A stretch of DNA of 64,000 bases from Rikenellaceae bacterium (GTDB lineage: Bacteria; Bacteroidota; Bacteroidia; Bacteroidales; UBA932): contig JALFGP010000027.1 in the NCBI GenBank assembly GCA_022777205.1, positions 1 to 64,000 on the forward strand, given 5' to 3'. Shown one piece after another: positions 7,542 to 17,212 of this stretch. Each line of letters begins with the position of its first letter. Position 1 is the first letter of the stretch. Under the pieces are notes generated by a model that saw only the letters and a list, made by a program, of their open reading frames with translations, had not been told where the DNA came from and searched no databases. The translations under genes and the position numbers were made by a program.

Positions 7542-10500
7542 TTATTCCCCGTACTCGTCCCGGGATTTGATGGCCAGGGCGGATTCGGGGAGGGTGCAGA
7601 ATGCGTCGATGAAAGCGGCGGCAAGACGGCTGTCGGTTAGCAGAGGGACGTTGAAATCCACTGCGGCACGGCGGACTTTGTAACCTCTCTCCAATTCGTT
7701 GGCGGAGAGGTTTTTCGGTATGTTCACCACCAGATCCACTTCGTGGTGCCTTATCAGGTCTGTGGCCGGGGTACCCGCCCGAGTGCCTTCCGGTTTGTCC
7801 GCCCGGGCTTCATCCGGCCAGAGGACCTTGGTGGCAGGTATGCCGTTCTCGTCAAGATATTGCCAGGTGCCGCCGGTTGCATAGATTTTCAAGCCTTTGG
7901 CCACCAGCAACTTGCAGGCGTTGAGCAGGTCAGCCTTCTGGAGGGCGTCTCCCGAGGACATCAGCACGGCTTTCTGCGGTATTCTGTAGCCCACGGAAAG
8001 CATACCCTTGAGCAGGGCTTCTGCTGTGCTGTCTCCCAGGCAGCCCACTTCGCCGGTGGAGGCCATATCCACGCCTGAGACCGGATCGGCCTGGTTCAGT
8101 CTTGAAAATGAGAACTGGGAGCATTTGATTCCGGTGTATTCGAGGGCAAAAGGATCGGCAGTCACGGCCTCGGGACTTTCCCCCAGCATAGCCTTTGTGG
8201 CAAGTTCTATCATATTGATTCCCATTACTTTGGACACGAATGGGAAACTTCTGGAGGCCCTCAGGTTGCACTCTATCACTTTCAGGGAGTCGCCCTTGGA
8301 CAGGAACTGGATGTTGAAAGGACCGGTGATGTTCAATTCCCGGGCTATGGCTGAGGCAACTTTGCGGATACGGGCTGCTGTCACCGCGTAGATGCGGCGC
8401 GCAGGGAACTGTATGGTGGCATCTCCTGAATGCACTCCAGCAAATTCGATATGTTCCGATATGGCTGCGAAAAGGACTTTCCCGCAGTCAGCCACGGCGT
8501 CACATTCAATTTCCTTGCATCTCTGTATGAATGAGCTGATTACCACAGGATGCTCGTCCGAGACTTCCACTGCCAGGTCCAGGAATTCCTTCAGCTGGGA
8601 GTCGCTGTGGCATACGTTCATAGCTGCTCCGGAAAGCACATAGGACGGCCTCACCAACACCGGATAGCCCACTTCGGAAATGAACTTGTGCACCCCTTCC
8701 ATATCAGTTAATTCGCTCCAGCGCGGCTGGTCTATGCCGAGTTTGTCCACTATGGCGGAGAACTTGCGTCTGTCCTCGGCCCTGTCTATGTCTGAGGCTC
8801 CCGTACCCATCAGCGGGATGCCGGCTTCGGCAAGAGGAAGGGCGAGATTGTTCGGTATCTGTCCTCCCACGCTGACGATTACCCCCTCCGGTTTTTCAAA
8901 GCCGCAGATATCCATTACGGTCTCGAAACTCAATTCGTCGAAATAGAGACGGTCGCAGCAGTCGAAATCGGTGGACACAGTTTCAGGATTGAAGTTTATC
9001 ATCACTGCCTTCCTGCCTGAGCGGCGTACCGTATTGACAGCGTTCACCCCGCACCAGTCAAATTCCACGCTGCTTCCTATTCTGTAGGCACCCGAGCCCA
9101 GGACAATAACAGCTCCACCTTCCGGTCTGCAATCGTCTTCCACGGCATTGTAGGTAAGATAGAGGTAATTGGTGTCGGAAGGGAATTCGGCTGCGAGGGT
9201 GTCTATTCTGCGTATATGTGGACGCAAGCCCATAGACTCGCGGAACTTTCTGACTGTCAGTTCTTTCTCCCCGAAAACCCGGCCAATCTGCACATCCGAG
9301 AAGCCAAGCTGTTTGGCACGCCTGAGGTCTTCTGCGGACATCTGAGCGAGACTGCCGGTCTCTTCCATCTGCCTGTAGCAGCTTTCAATGTTTGCAAGCC
9401 GGTCGAGGAACCATTTGTCTATATGCGTCAGGGCATTGATGCGGTCTATGCTGTAACCGCTCTCGAAAGCTGCCGCAATGGCGAAAATCCTCGTATCTGT
9501 CGGATTGCTAAGGGCGTAATCCAGGTCCTCTGTCTTGTAGGGCTTGTTGCAAACGAAGCCGTTGGCTCCCTGACCTATCATCCTGAGTCCCTTCTGCAGG
9601 GCTTCCTCAAAACAGCGCCCTATGGCCATCACCTCTCCCACACTCTTCATACTGGAACCCAATTCTCTGGACACTCCTTTGAATTTGCCCAGGTCCCAGC
9701 GGGGAATTTTGCAGACCACATAGTCCAGGGCAGGCTCGAAGAAGGCCGGGGTGCTTCCGGTGACAGCATTCTTGAGTTCGAAAAGTCCATAGCCGAGCGC
9801 GAGTTTTGCAGCCACGAAGGCGAGGGGATAACCGGTGGCCTTGGATGCAAGGGCGGAAGAACGGCTCAGTCTGGCGTTCACCTCGATTACCCTGTAGTCA
9901 TCCCCGTCAGGGCTGAAGGCATATTGCACGTTACATTCTCCCACTATGCCTATATGTCGCACTATGTCAATGGCTTTCTTGCGCAGGAAATGATACTCCC
10001 GATTGGACAGAGTCTGGGACGGAGCCACGACTATGCTCTCTCCGGTGTGGATGCCGAGGGGGTCGAAATTTTCCATATTGCAGACAGTGATGCAGTTGTC
10101 ATAGCGGTCGCGCACCACCTCGTATTCGATTTCTTTCCAGCCTTTCAGGGATTTTTCAATCAGCACCTGCGGAGAAAAGTTGAAGGCTTTGGCCACTGTC
10201 TTCTGCAACTGGTCTTCATCTTCGCAGAAACCGGAGCCCAAACCTCCGAGTGCATAGGCGGCCCGCACAATTACCGGAAAGCCCACCATTCTGGCTGCCT
10301 CCATCGCCTCCTCGGGTGTGGATGCCGCGTGGGATTTAATGGTCTTGACCCCGATTTCGTCCAGTTTCTGCACGAAAAGTTCCCGGTCCTCAGTCTCGAT
10401 TATGGCCTGTACCGGAGTGCCGAGCACCTTCACTCCGTATTTTTCCAGAACCCCGCTGCGATGAAGTTCCACTCCGCAGTTGAGGGCGGTCTGGCCTCCG

Positions 10501-10754
10501 AATGCGAGCAGAAGGCCGTCAGGACGTTCCTGCTTTATGACCTGCTCTGTGAACTGAGGGGTTACGGGCAGGAAATAGACCTTGTCCGCCACCCCTTCCG
10601 AAGTCTGCACCGTGGCAATGTTCGGATTCAGCAGCACAGTCTGCACCCCTTCTTCCCTGAGGGCTTTCAGGGCCTGTGCCCCGCTGTAGTCAAATTCTCC
10701 CGCTTCACCTATTTTGAGGGCTCCGGATCCGAGCACCAGTACTTTTTTCACCAT
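7542..10754 (-). CDS. carB: Carbamoyl-phosphate synthase large subunit
   Basis: A 1070-residue protein (E. coli CarB is 1073). It makes carbamoyl phosphate from bicarbonate, two ATP and ammonia passed from CarA, feeding both arginine and pyrimidine synthesis in the cytosol. Two homologous ATP-grasp halves are visible: the first begins KKVLVLGSGALKIGEAGEFDYSG and the second VIVLGSGAYRIGSSVEFDWC. The C-terminal MGS-like allosteric domain (IYATGGTWQYL) is present. The start is ATG 10754 (MVKKVLV); the open frame runs 100 codons further upstream, into carA, but that part is not coding. It lies 4 bp after carA and is the last gene of the arginine operon. Confidence 0.97.
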   Translation of the reverse strand: MVKKVLVLGSGALKIGEAGEFDYSGAQALKALREEGVQTVLLNPNIATVQTSEGVADKVYFLPVTPQFTEQVIKQERPDGLLLAFGGQTALNCGVELHRSGVLEKYGVKVLGTPVQAIIETEDRELFVQKLDEIGVKTIKSHAASTPEEAMEAARMVGFPVIVRAAYALGGLGSGFCEDEDQLQKTVAKAFNFSPQVLIEKSLKGWKEIEYEVVRDRYDNCITVCNMENFDPLGIHTGESIVVAPSQTLSNREYHFLRKKAIDIVRHIGIVGECNVQYAFSPDGDDYRVIEVNARLSRSSALASKATGYPLAFVAAKLALGYGLFELKNAVTGSTPAFFEPALDYVVCKIPRWDLGKFKGVSRELGSSMKSVGEVMAIGRCFEEALQKGLRMIGQGANGFVCNKPYKTEDLDYALSNPTDTRIFAIAAAFESGYSIDRINALTHIDKWFLDRLANIESCYRQMEETGSLAQMSAEDLRRAKQLGFSDVQIGRVFGEKELTVRKFRESMGLRPHIRRIDTLAAEFPSDTNYLYLTYNAVEDDCRPEGGAVIVLGSGAYRIGSSVEFDWCGVNAVNTVRRSGRKAVMINFNPETVSTDFDCCDRLYFDELSFETVMDICGFEKPEGVIVSVGGQIPNNLALPLAEAGIPLMGTGASDIDRAEDRRKFSAIVDKLGIDQPRWSELTDMEGVHKFISEVGYPVLVRPSYVLSGAAMNVCHSDSQLKEFLDLAVEVSDEHPVVISSFIQRCKEIECDAVADCGKVLFAAISEHIEFAGVHSGDATIQFPARRIYAVTAARIRKVASAIARELNITGPFNIQFLSKGDSLKVIECNLRASRSFPFVSKVMGINMIELATKAMLGESPEAVTADPFALEYTGIKCSQFSFSRLNQADPVSGVDMASTGEVGCLGDSTAEALLKGMLSVGYRIPQKAVLMSSGDALQKADLLNACKLLVAKGLKIYATGGTWQYLDENGIPATKVLWPDEARADKPEGTRAGTPATDLIRHHEVDLVVNIPKNLSANELERGYKVRRAAVDFNVPLLTDSRLAAAFIDAFCTLPESALAIKSRDEYGE

Positions 10755-10758
10755 AATA

Positions 10759-11832
10759 TTATAAAAGCTCAATGAATTTGTCGAACAAAAACTCCGTGTC
10801 GAGAGGCCCGCTGGATGCCTCCGGATGGAACTGTACGCTGAAGAAAGGTTTGCTGCGATGGCGTATGCCCTCGTTGGTCCCGTCGTTGAGATTGATGAAA
10901 TGGGGTTCCCATTCTTTGTCAAGTGTCTGGGTGTCAACAGCAAATCCGTGATTCTGGGATGTGATGTAGCAGTGGTTGCTGCCGCAGAGCCTAACCGGCT
11001 GATTGTGTCCTCTATGTCCGTATTTGAGCTTGTAGGTGGATGCTCCGGCAGCAAGGCTCATCAGCTGATTGCCCATACATATTCCGAAAATTGGTTTGTC
11101 CCCGTTATATGCCTTGCGTATGTTTTCAACCGTCTTAGTGCAAAGGCTCGGGTTTCCGGGACCATTTGAAATCATAAGTCCGTCCCATTCGAGGCTGTTG
11201 AAATCGTAGTCCCAAGGCACCTGGACCACTTTCACACCTCTGGATGCAAGGCAGTGCAGGATACGGTGTTTCACTCCGCAATCCACCAGCACCACCGTCT
11301 TTTCGCCTTCCCCATATACCCGAGGCTCGCTGCAGCTGGCAAGGGCAACCTGGTTTTCATTGTCAGGGTTGTACCACTGAGGTTCTTCTGCACCTTCCGG
11401 GACTATTTTGCCGAGCATCGCACCTGAATCCCTGATGATACGGGTGAGAGCCCTTGTGTCCACTCCGCATATTCCCGGAACCTTTTCCTCTTTCAGCCAT
11501 TCTTCCAGGCTTGTGCGGGCATCATAGTGGCTGTAGGTCTCGCTATAGTCGGAAATGATGAGTCCTCGGGCCTGTATGCGGTCAGACTCGAAGGTGGTTC
11601 TTATGCCGAATGAGTCCCATTCTTCCTGAGGTACACCGTAATTGCCTACAAGAGGGTAGGTTACGCAGAGTATCTGGCCCGAGTAGGACGGGTCGGTGAG
11701 GCTTTCCGGATAGCCTACCATTGCTGTGGAAAAGACAATTTCGCCGGAGGTGGCCCCGTCATAGCCGAAACTGTAACCTTCGAAACATCTGCCGTTCTGC
11801 AGGAGGAGTTTCGCTTTCTTTCTGTTCATCAT
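10759..11832 (-). CDS. carA: Carbamoyl-phosphate synthase small (glutaminase) subunit
   Basis: A 357-residue protein. It hydrolyses glutamine and channels ammonia to CarB. The N-terminal CPSase_sm domain (GRCFEGYSFGYDGATSGE, TAMVGYPESLTDPSYSGQI) is followed by a class I amidotransferase domain with nucleophile Cys in GICMGNQLM and the His-Glu pair in QFHPEAS. The start overlaps the argH stop in an ATGATG context: ATG 11832 gives a 4-nt overlap, ATG 11829 is equally possible. It is translationally coupled to argH and followed by carB after 4 bp. Confidence 0.96.
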   Translation of the reverse strand: MMNRKKAKLLLQNGRCFEGYSFGYDGATSGEIVFSTAMVGYPESLTDPSYSGQILCVTYPLVGNYGVPQEEWDSFGIRTTFESDRIQARGLIISDYSETYSHYDARTSLEEWLKEEKVPGICGVDTRALTRIIRDSGAMLGKIVPEGAEEPQWYNPDNENQVALASCSEPRVYGEGEKTVVLVDCGVKHRILHCLASRGVKVVQVPWDYDFNSLEWDGLMISNGPGNPSLCTKTVENIRKAYNGDKPIFGICMGNQLMSLAAGASTYKLKYGHRGHNQPVRLCGSNHCYITSQNHGFAVDTQTLDKEWEPHFINLNDGTNEGIRHRSKPFFSVQFHPEASSGPLDTEFLFDKFIELL

Positions 11833-13190
11833 ATCAGTCTGGTTTTGCCTTTGCCCCAAGCTGAGGCTTCGTCCATCAATGTCTTGATTCTGTCGTTGGC
11901 CAAGTTGCCTATGCTGCCAAGGTGGGTGTGGTGCAGGTCTTTGACCGTGAGGGAAGCACCGCCATCAGTCTCCGAAATCCCATCTGAACCTCCGAAACGG
12001 AAGCGCCCCTCGTTGACCTCAATCCCCACTTCCTTATAGGCATCCCTGAAAGGCATCCCGGCGAGAGTTCTGCGGTTGACCTCTTCCACCGTAAACATAT
12101 ATTTATATATGGGATTGTCAAGAATATGTTCATTGATTTCAATATGCCTGAGCATATAAGAGGTCATCTCCAGACACTGGTGAGTGTATTCCAGAGCCGG
12201 AAAAATCACCTCCTTGAGCAATTGCCAGTCCCGGTGGTATCCGTGAATGGTGTTGCTGCACATCATAGCCACGGTATTCTGGGCCGACAGGATCATATTG
12301 CAACGCCCGCGGATGATTTCCCAAACGTCCGGATTCTTCTTGTGAGGCATTATGCTGGAGCCTGTAGTGAGCTCATCCGGGAATTTGATGAACCCGAAAT
12401 TGGGACACATATATGCTATGCAGTCTGAGGCGAATTTATTGAGAGTCAGTGCTATACCCCCTATGGCGGAAGCAATGCACCTTTCCCCTGCACCTCTGCC
12501 CAACTGTGCCGCGACGCTGTTTACGACAGGGGAGTCGAAGCCGAGCAGTTCCGTGGTCATCTCCCTGTCCAGAGGGAAGGAATTGCCGTAGCCCGCAGCT
12601 GAGCCCAGAGGATTGCGGTTGGTGATTTTCCAGCAGCCTCCGCACTCGTACATATTGTCCACAAGAGCTTCAGAGTAGGCCCCGAACCACATTCCGAAGG
12701 AAGATGGCATTGCAATCTGGGTGTGGGTATAGCCCGGAAGCAGCACCTGACTGTATTTCCCGCTGAGGCTCTGGAGCAAGTCGAACAATTCAAGCGTTTC
12801 CTCGCGCAGTTTCAGCAGTTCGTCCCTGAAAAACAGTCTCAGGTCCACGAGCACCTGGTCGTTGCGGGAGCGTCCGGAATGAATCTTCTTGCCCACCTCT
12901 CCAAGCCTCTGTGTAAGAAGAAGTTCGACCTGTGAATGAATATCCTCCACATCCTCTCCGAGCGTGAATTTCCCGGCCCTGATTTCGTTTTCCAGAGCCT
13001 TGAGCCCCTGAATGAGGACTTCGGTTTCATCCCCGCTGAGCAGACCTGTCTTGCCCAGCATTTTCACGTGTGCCATAGACCCGGTCACATCGTAAACTGC
13101 CAGTCTCAGGTCCAGTTCCCTGTCCTTTCCCACCGTGAAATCTTCCACTATACGGGTTGCGCTTTTGCCTTTGTTCCAGAGTGTTGCCAT
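11829..13190 (-). CDS. argH: Argininosuccinate lyase
   Basis: A 453-residue protein that splits argininosuccinate into arginine and fumarate, the last step of arginine synthesis. The superfamily signature GSSIMPHKKNPD is present (most relatives have MPQKKNP), as are SGRSRNDQV and TGYTHTQ-like (LPGYTHTQIAMPSSFG) substrate-binding segments. The length is normal for the family. It begins 2 bp after the end of the argE-like gene and overlaps carA by 4 bp, so it sits inside the operon. Confidence 0.96.
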   Translation of the reverse strand: MATLWNKGKSATRIVEDFTVGKDRELDLRLAVYDVTGSMAHVKMLGKTGLLSGDETEVLIQGLKALENEIRAGKFTLGEDVEDIHSQVELLLTQRLGEVGKKIHSGRSRNDQVLVDLRLFFRDELLKLREETLELFDLLQSLSGKYSQVLLPGYTHTQIAMPSSFGMWFGAYSEALVDNMYECGGCWKITNRNPLGSAAGYGNSFPLDREMTTELLGFDSPVVNSVAAQLGRGAGERCIASAIGGIALTLNKFASDCIAYMCPNFGFIKFPDELTTGSSIMPHKKNPDVWEIIRGRCNMILSAQNTVAMMCSNTIHGYHRDWQLLKEVIFPALEYTHQCLEMTSYMLRHIEINEHILDNPIYKYMFTVEEVNRRTLAGMPFRDAYKEVGIEVNEGRFRFGGSDGISETDGGASLTVKDLHHTHLGSIGNLANDRIKTLMDEASAWGKGKTRLI

Positions 13191-13192
13191 TG

Positions 13193-14272
13193 CTAAAAAT
13201 GTTTGGCGAGTTCGCCTATGAGGTTAATATATGTTTCAATTCCATTTTGCACTTCCTCTACCGTGATGAATTCGTCGCTTTTGTGGGAACGGCTGGATTC
13301 ACCCGGGCCGATTTTCACGCAGTCGGAGTCTATGCGCATCCAGTCCGAAGTGGTGGGGGAGGAGAATTTTTCTATTCCGAGTCCATCCAAGGCTTTGAAA
13401 AGGGGAGAGCCGCTGCGGGTGGCGCTGGAACGGTTGTTCAGGTTTCTTGCCTCGAGGCGGCTTTTGCAGATACTCTGCAGCTCGTCCAATATTTCTGCGC
13501 AGGTATAGACTTCGGTTGGGCGTATGTCTATGGTGAACTCGCAACGGTCCGGAACCACATTATGCGCTGTGCCTGAATGGATTATGGTTACGGTCTTATG
13601 CACCTCGCCCATTGTGGGGGAGATTCTGGAGAATTTGTGGGAACGGATGGCCGCTATGTCGTCGAGGGCAATGTAGAGGGCGTTGATGCCTTCGTTCCGG
13701 GCCGCGTGGCCGCTTTTGCCTTCAGCCACAGCATCGATTACCAGCAGGCCCCTTTCGCTCGTTGCTGCTTTCAGGCCGGTGGGTTCGCCTATGATTACCA
13801 TTTCGGGGTGGAGAGGACCTTCCGGACCATAGAGCCAGCGGGCACCGTTCTCTCCGCTTCTTTCTTCTTCGCAACTCAGGGCAAGAATCAGGTTGAAGGG
13901 CAGTTCACGGCTCAGGAAGTGCCTGTAGGCGGCTATCATTGCCACAACGCAGCCCCCGTCGTCATTGGAACCCAGACCGTAGATGACGTGCTGGTTGTTG
14001 TCGGGACCGGCCGGGTCGAAGGGGTTGCATGTCCAGCCCTGGCATACTGGGACAGTGTCTATGTGGGCATCTAGGACCAGTGTTTTTTTTTCCGGGTCCA
14101 TTTTCTCCAGCCCGGCTACTAGGTTGTTGCGCAGTCTTTCGTGCACAACACCCCAGGCAGACAGACGGCTGCCGATCAGGTCAGCTACTGCTGTTTCCTC
14201 AAAAGAAACTGAGGGAACTGTCACCATTTCTCTCAGCAGGTTCAGACTTTGTAATCCTATTATCTTGTCCAT
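13193..14272 (-). CDS. argE: M20 family deacylase, ArgE-like (probable N-succinylcitrulline/ornithine deacylase)
   Basis: A 359-residue zinc hydrolase of the ArgE/DapE (M20) family. The metal-binding LDAHIDTVP, the bridging Asp in GSNDDGG, the catalytic Glu pair in CEEER and VIIGEPTGL are visible. In Bacteroidetes this enzyme removes the N-acyl group after carbamoylation, because ArgF' works on succinylornithine; the acyl preference is inferred from the neighbouring argF'. ATG 14272 (MDKIIGL) is chosen because alignment-like features start there; an upstream ATG at 14314, 3 bp after argB, would add 14 residues without family features. It is the seventh gene of the operon. Confidence 0.9.
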   Translation of the reverse strand: MDKIIGLQSLNLLREMVTVPSVSFEETAVADLIGSRLSAWGVVHERLRNNLVAGLEKMDPEKKTLVLDAHIDTVPVCQGWTCNPFDPAGPDNNQHVIYGLGSNDDGGCVVAMIAAYRHFLSRELPFNLILALSCEEERSGENGARWLYGPEGPLHPEMVIIGEPTGLKAATSERGLLVIDAVAEGKSGHAARNEGINALYIALDDIAAIRSHKFSRISPTMGEVHKTVTIIHSGTAHNVVPDRCEFTIDIRPTEVYTCAEILDELQSICKSRLEARNLNNRSSATRSGSPLFKALDGLGIEKFSSPTTSDWMRIDSDCVKIGPGESSRSHKSDEFITVEEVQNGIETYINLIGELAKHF

Positions 14273-14316
14273 ATTTCCATTCTGATGCCCAAACAAGTCT
14301 GGAAAGACTTGCATCT

Positions 14317-15087
14317 TTACAGTTTTATTACAGTTCCGATGCCGTTGTCAAGCCCGGAGGAATTGCGGATGGTGACACCGGATGCCCCGTTGCGCAGGCA
14401 CAGGAATGCATTTTCCAGCTTAGGAATCATTCCCTCTGCCACTATGCCCTCCTTCTTGAGCCTCTCAAAAAGCCCCGGATCAATCTCCGGTATGACACTC
14501 CCTTCATCATCCTTGTCCCTCAGCACTCCGTTCTTCTCAAAGCACACCACAAGTTCTGTCCCAAGAGCCGCTGCCACCGATGAAGCCACTGTGTCTGCAT
14601 TGGTATTGAGCAGCTTTCCCTTCCTGTCGTGGTTTATTGCACTCAGCACCGGCACAAGTCCCATCCCGCAGAATGATTCAAGCAGTTCAGTGTTCACACT
14701 CGCCGCAGTCACATCACCCACGGCTCCGAAATCCACCATCTGTCCCTCAATCTCAATCGGAGGTCTCCTGGTTGCGCAGATGACATTCCCGTCGCAACCC
14801 GAAAGCCCGATTGCATTGCAGCCGAAACTCTGCAGCAGGGCCACCACATTCTTGTTGCACAGCCCCGCATATACCCCGGTCACAACCTTCAGCGTTTCCG
14901 GATCCGTGACTCTGCGTCCCTGAATCTTCACCGGCCTGATGCCCATCAACTCCTGCACCCTGCTTGCCGCCACACCTCCTCCGTGCACCAGCATCCGGGG
15001 CCCGTCCAATGACGCGAACTCCCTGCAGAAGGTCTCCAGAGCCGCCTGGTCGTCCACCACGTTTCCGCCTATTTTGTAAACTTTCAT
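14317..15087 (-). CDS. argB: Acylglutamate kinase (N-acetyl-/N-succinylglutamate kinase)
   Basis: A 256-residue amino-acid kinase that phosphorylates the gamma-carboxylate of N-acylglutamate. The Lys in VYKIGGN, the nucleotide/substrate loop MLVHGGG, GLSGCDGNV, and LLNTNADTVAS are all present. Given the succinyl-specific ArgF' next to it, the natural substrate is probably N-succinylglutamate, an inference. It starts 3 bp after the argF' stop. Confidence 0.94.
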   Translation of the reverse strand: MKVYKIGGNVVDDQAALETFCREFASLDGPRMLVHGGGVAASRVQELMGIRPVKIQGRRVTDPETLKVVTGVYAGLCNKNVVALLQSFGCNAIGLSGCDGNVICATRRPPIEIEGQMVDFGAVGDVTAASVNTELLESFCGMGLVPVLSAINHDRKGKLLNTNADTVASSVAAALGTELVVCFEKNGVLRDKDDEGSVIPEIDPGLFERLKKEGIVAEGMIPKLENAFLCLRNGASGVTIRNSSGLDNGIGTVIKL

Positions 15088-15090
15088 AGA

Positions 15091-16041
15091 TTACTCTGAA
15101 ATCAACATCTTGAGTACCGTCTGCGCGGAAACCACCCTGTTTGCAGCTTCCGGAATCACCAGCGACCGCTCTGATTCAATAACATCATCGCTGACTATCA
15201 TATTCCTGCGGACAGGCAGGCAGTGCATAAAGAAGGCATTGTCAGTCAGCGCCATCTTCTCCGCAGTCACTGTCCATCCCATATCCCGACAAATCACCTT
15301 GCCGTAATTTTCAGCCCCGTATGGTGCCCAGTTCTTGGCATAGACGAAATCCGCCCCTTCCAGAGCCTCGTCCTGATTGTGGGTCACTTTGGCATTTCCG
15401 ACAAATTCCGGTGCAAGGTCATAGCCTTCCGGATTGGCAATAACGAACTCATAGTCAGTCATATTCAGTCCTTCAGCAAAGGAATTCGGCACGGCCTGAG
15501 GGAGAGCCTTGGGATGGGGCGCCCAGGTCATCACCACCTTCGGGCGGGCCTTGGTCTTGTGTTCTTCGATGGTAATCAGGTCTGCAAAAGTCTGGAGAGG
15601 ATGCCTTGTGGCCGCCTCCATACTGAACACCGGCTTGCCTGAATACTTGATGAACTGGTTGAGGATTACCTCATTGTAATCGTCTTCACGGCTTTCGAAG
15701 CGGGCAAAGGACCTGACGCCTATCACGTCGCAATAACTGCCCATAACGGGTATGGCTTCCAGCAGATGTTCGCTCTTGTCGGAGTCCATAATCACTCCTC
15801 GTTCAGTCTCCAGTTTCCACGCTCCCTGGTTCACGTCCAGCACCATCACGTTCATCCCCAGATTGAGGGCGGCCTTCTGAGTGCTCAGGCGCGTGCGCAG
15901 ACTGTTGTTGAAAAACACCAGGAGAGCAGTCTTGTTCTCGCCCAGTTTTTTGTCGGCAAAAGGGTTCTGTTTCACCCACAAAGCCTCCTTCAATGCAGCT
16001 TGCAGGTCCCCAAGTTGAGTTATTGATGTAAATGTTTTCAT
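15091..16041 (-). CDS. argF': N-succinylornithine transcarbamylase (ArgF')
   Basis: A 316-residue transcarbamylase. It carries the carbamoyl-phosphate loop FFNNSLRTRLSTQ instead of the canonical STRT, the segment HLLEAIPVMGSYCDVIGVR, MEAATRHPLQ, and the C-terminal HCLPVRRN. These match the succinylornithine enzyme described from Bacteroides fragilis; a Pro in the EAIP segment is the residue reported to select succinyl over acetyl substrate. It transfers the carbamoyl group from carbamoyl phosphate, made by CarAB of the same operon, to N-succinylornithine. Its ATG overlaps the argD stop (ATGA). Confidence 0.93.
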   Translation of the reverse strand: MKTFTSITQLGDLQAALKEALWVKQNPFADKKLGENKTALLVFFNNSLRTRLSTQKAALNLGMNVMVLDVNQGAWKLETERGVIMDSDKSEHLLEAIPVMGSYCDVIGVRSFARFESREDDYNEVILNQFIKYSGKPVFSMEAATRHPLQTFADLITIEEHKTKARPKVVMTWAPHPKALPQAVPNSFAEGLNMTDYEFVIANPEGYDLAPEFVGNAKVTHNQDEALEGADFVYAKNWAPYGAENYGKVICRDMGWTVTAEKMALTDNAFFMHCLPVRRNMIVSDDVIESERSLVIPEAANRVVSAQTVLKMLISE

Positions 16042-17159
16042 ATCAGTTCATTCCAGGCTTTCACAAAGGATTTCGCCGTGTCCATTCCGAGGGTAAGGGC
16101 AGGCAGAAGGCGTATGACCTTGGCTCCCGATGCTCCCGTGAAGAAATGCTTCTCGAAAAGCAGTCTCTCCCTCAGTTTCTCGTAGCCAGGTTTCACTTCC
16201 AGTCCTATCATAAGTCCGCGTCCACGGAACTCAGTCAATGCCGGATTGCCTTTGAAAGCCTCCCTGAGCCAGTCACCGACCTTAGCTGCGTTTGCTATAA
16301 GGTTCTCGTTCTCAATCACATCGCACACCGCAAGAGCTGCAGTGCAAGCCAGATGGTTGCCTCCGAAAGTGGTGCCCAGCATTCCGTAACGGGCCTGAAT
16401 GGTCGGGCTTATCATAACGGCTCCGATGGGAAAACCGTTGCCTATGCCCTTGGCCATTGTGACCAGGTCAGCCCTGATGCCGCTCCACTGGTGGGCAAAG
16501 TATTTTCCGCTCCGGCCGCATCCGGACTGTATTTCATCCAGAATCAGCAGGACTCCATATTGGTCGCAAAGCCTGCGCAGCTCACGAAGGAAGGCATCGC
16601 TCGGCATCTGTATTCCGGCCACCCCCTGTATTCCCTCAATCATCACAGCTGCATATTCTCCTCCGGACAGTTCTTTCTCCACTGCATTCAAGTCATTGAG
16701 AGCCACAAATTTGACATTATCCGTTCCGTTGAAAGGGGAGCGTATGTCCGGATTGTCAGTGGCTGCAACCGCGCCGGAAGTCCTGCCGTGGAAGGCGTGC
16801 CCGAAAGCCAGAATCTTGGCTTTACCGGTATGGAAGGAGGCCAGCTTCAAGGCATTTTCATTTGCCTCGGCTCCGCTGTTGCAGAGGAAGAGTTTGTAGT
16901 CGTCGTAATTGCTCAACTTGCCCAGTCTGTGCGCAAGGTCGCGCTGCAGGTGGTTCTGTACGGCATTGGAGTAAAATCCGAGTTCTCCAAGCTGCTCAGT
17001 GAGCATTTTCACATAGTGCGGATGGCAGTGGCCTATGCTGATTACCGCGTGGCCGCCGTAGAGGTCCGTATAGACTTCTCCGTTCTTGTCAATAAGTCTG
17101 GTGCCGAAGCCTTTGACCGGCTCGATGTCCCAAGTTTTGTAAACGTCAAAAAGTTCCAT
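16038..17159 (-). CDS. argD: Acylornithine aminotransferase
   Basis: A 373-residue class III PLP aminotransferase that converts N-acylglutamate semialdehyde to N-acylornithine. NSGAEANENALK, the PLP-contacting LILDEIQSG, and the Schiff-base Lys in MAKGIGNGFP are visible. The start ATG 17159 (MELFDVYKTWDI) matches the usual N terminus of Bacteroidales ArgD; an in-frame ATG at 17171 adds only four residues. It overlaps argF' by 4 bp. Confidence 0.95.
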   Translation of the reverse strand: MELFDVYKTWDIEPVKGFGTRLIDKNGEVYTDLYGGHAVISIGHCHPHYVKMLTEQLGELGFYSNAVQNHLQRDLAHRLGKLSNYDDYKLFLCNSGAEANENALKLASFHTGKAKILAFGHAFHGRTSGAVAATDNPDIRSPFNGTDNVKFVALNDLNAVEKELSGGEYAAVMIEGIQGVAGIQMPSDAFLRELRRLCDQYGVLLILDEIQSGCGRSGKYFAHQWSGIRADLVTMAKGIGNGFPIGAVMISPTIQARYGMLGTTFGGNHLACTAALAVCDVIENENLIANAAKVGDWLREAFKGNPALTEFRGRGLMIGLEVKPGYEKLRERLLFEKHFFTGASGAKVIRLLPALTLGMDTAKSFVKAWNELI

Positions 17160-17212
17160 AGTCATTCGCATTCAATAAGTTGCACTTCCTGAGTGAGAGA
17201 TGCGAAACCATC

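Noticed and set aside
9216-10775. Long open frame (519 codons) on the plus strand
   Set aside because: It lies entirely antisense to carB, whose motifs are complete; it reflects GC-biased codon use.
10755-11054. Extension of carB by 100 codons at the 5' end
   Set aside because: The extra part overlaps the end of carA and is absent from CarB; the frame is open only by chance.
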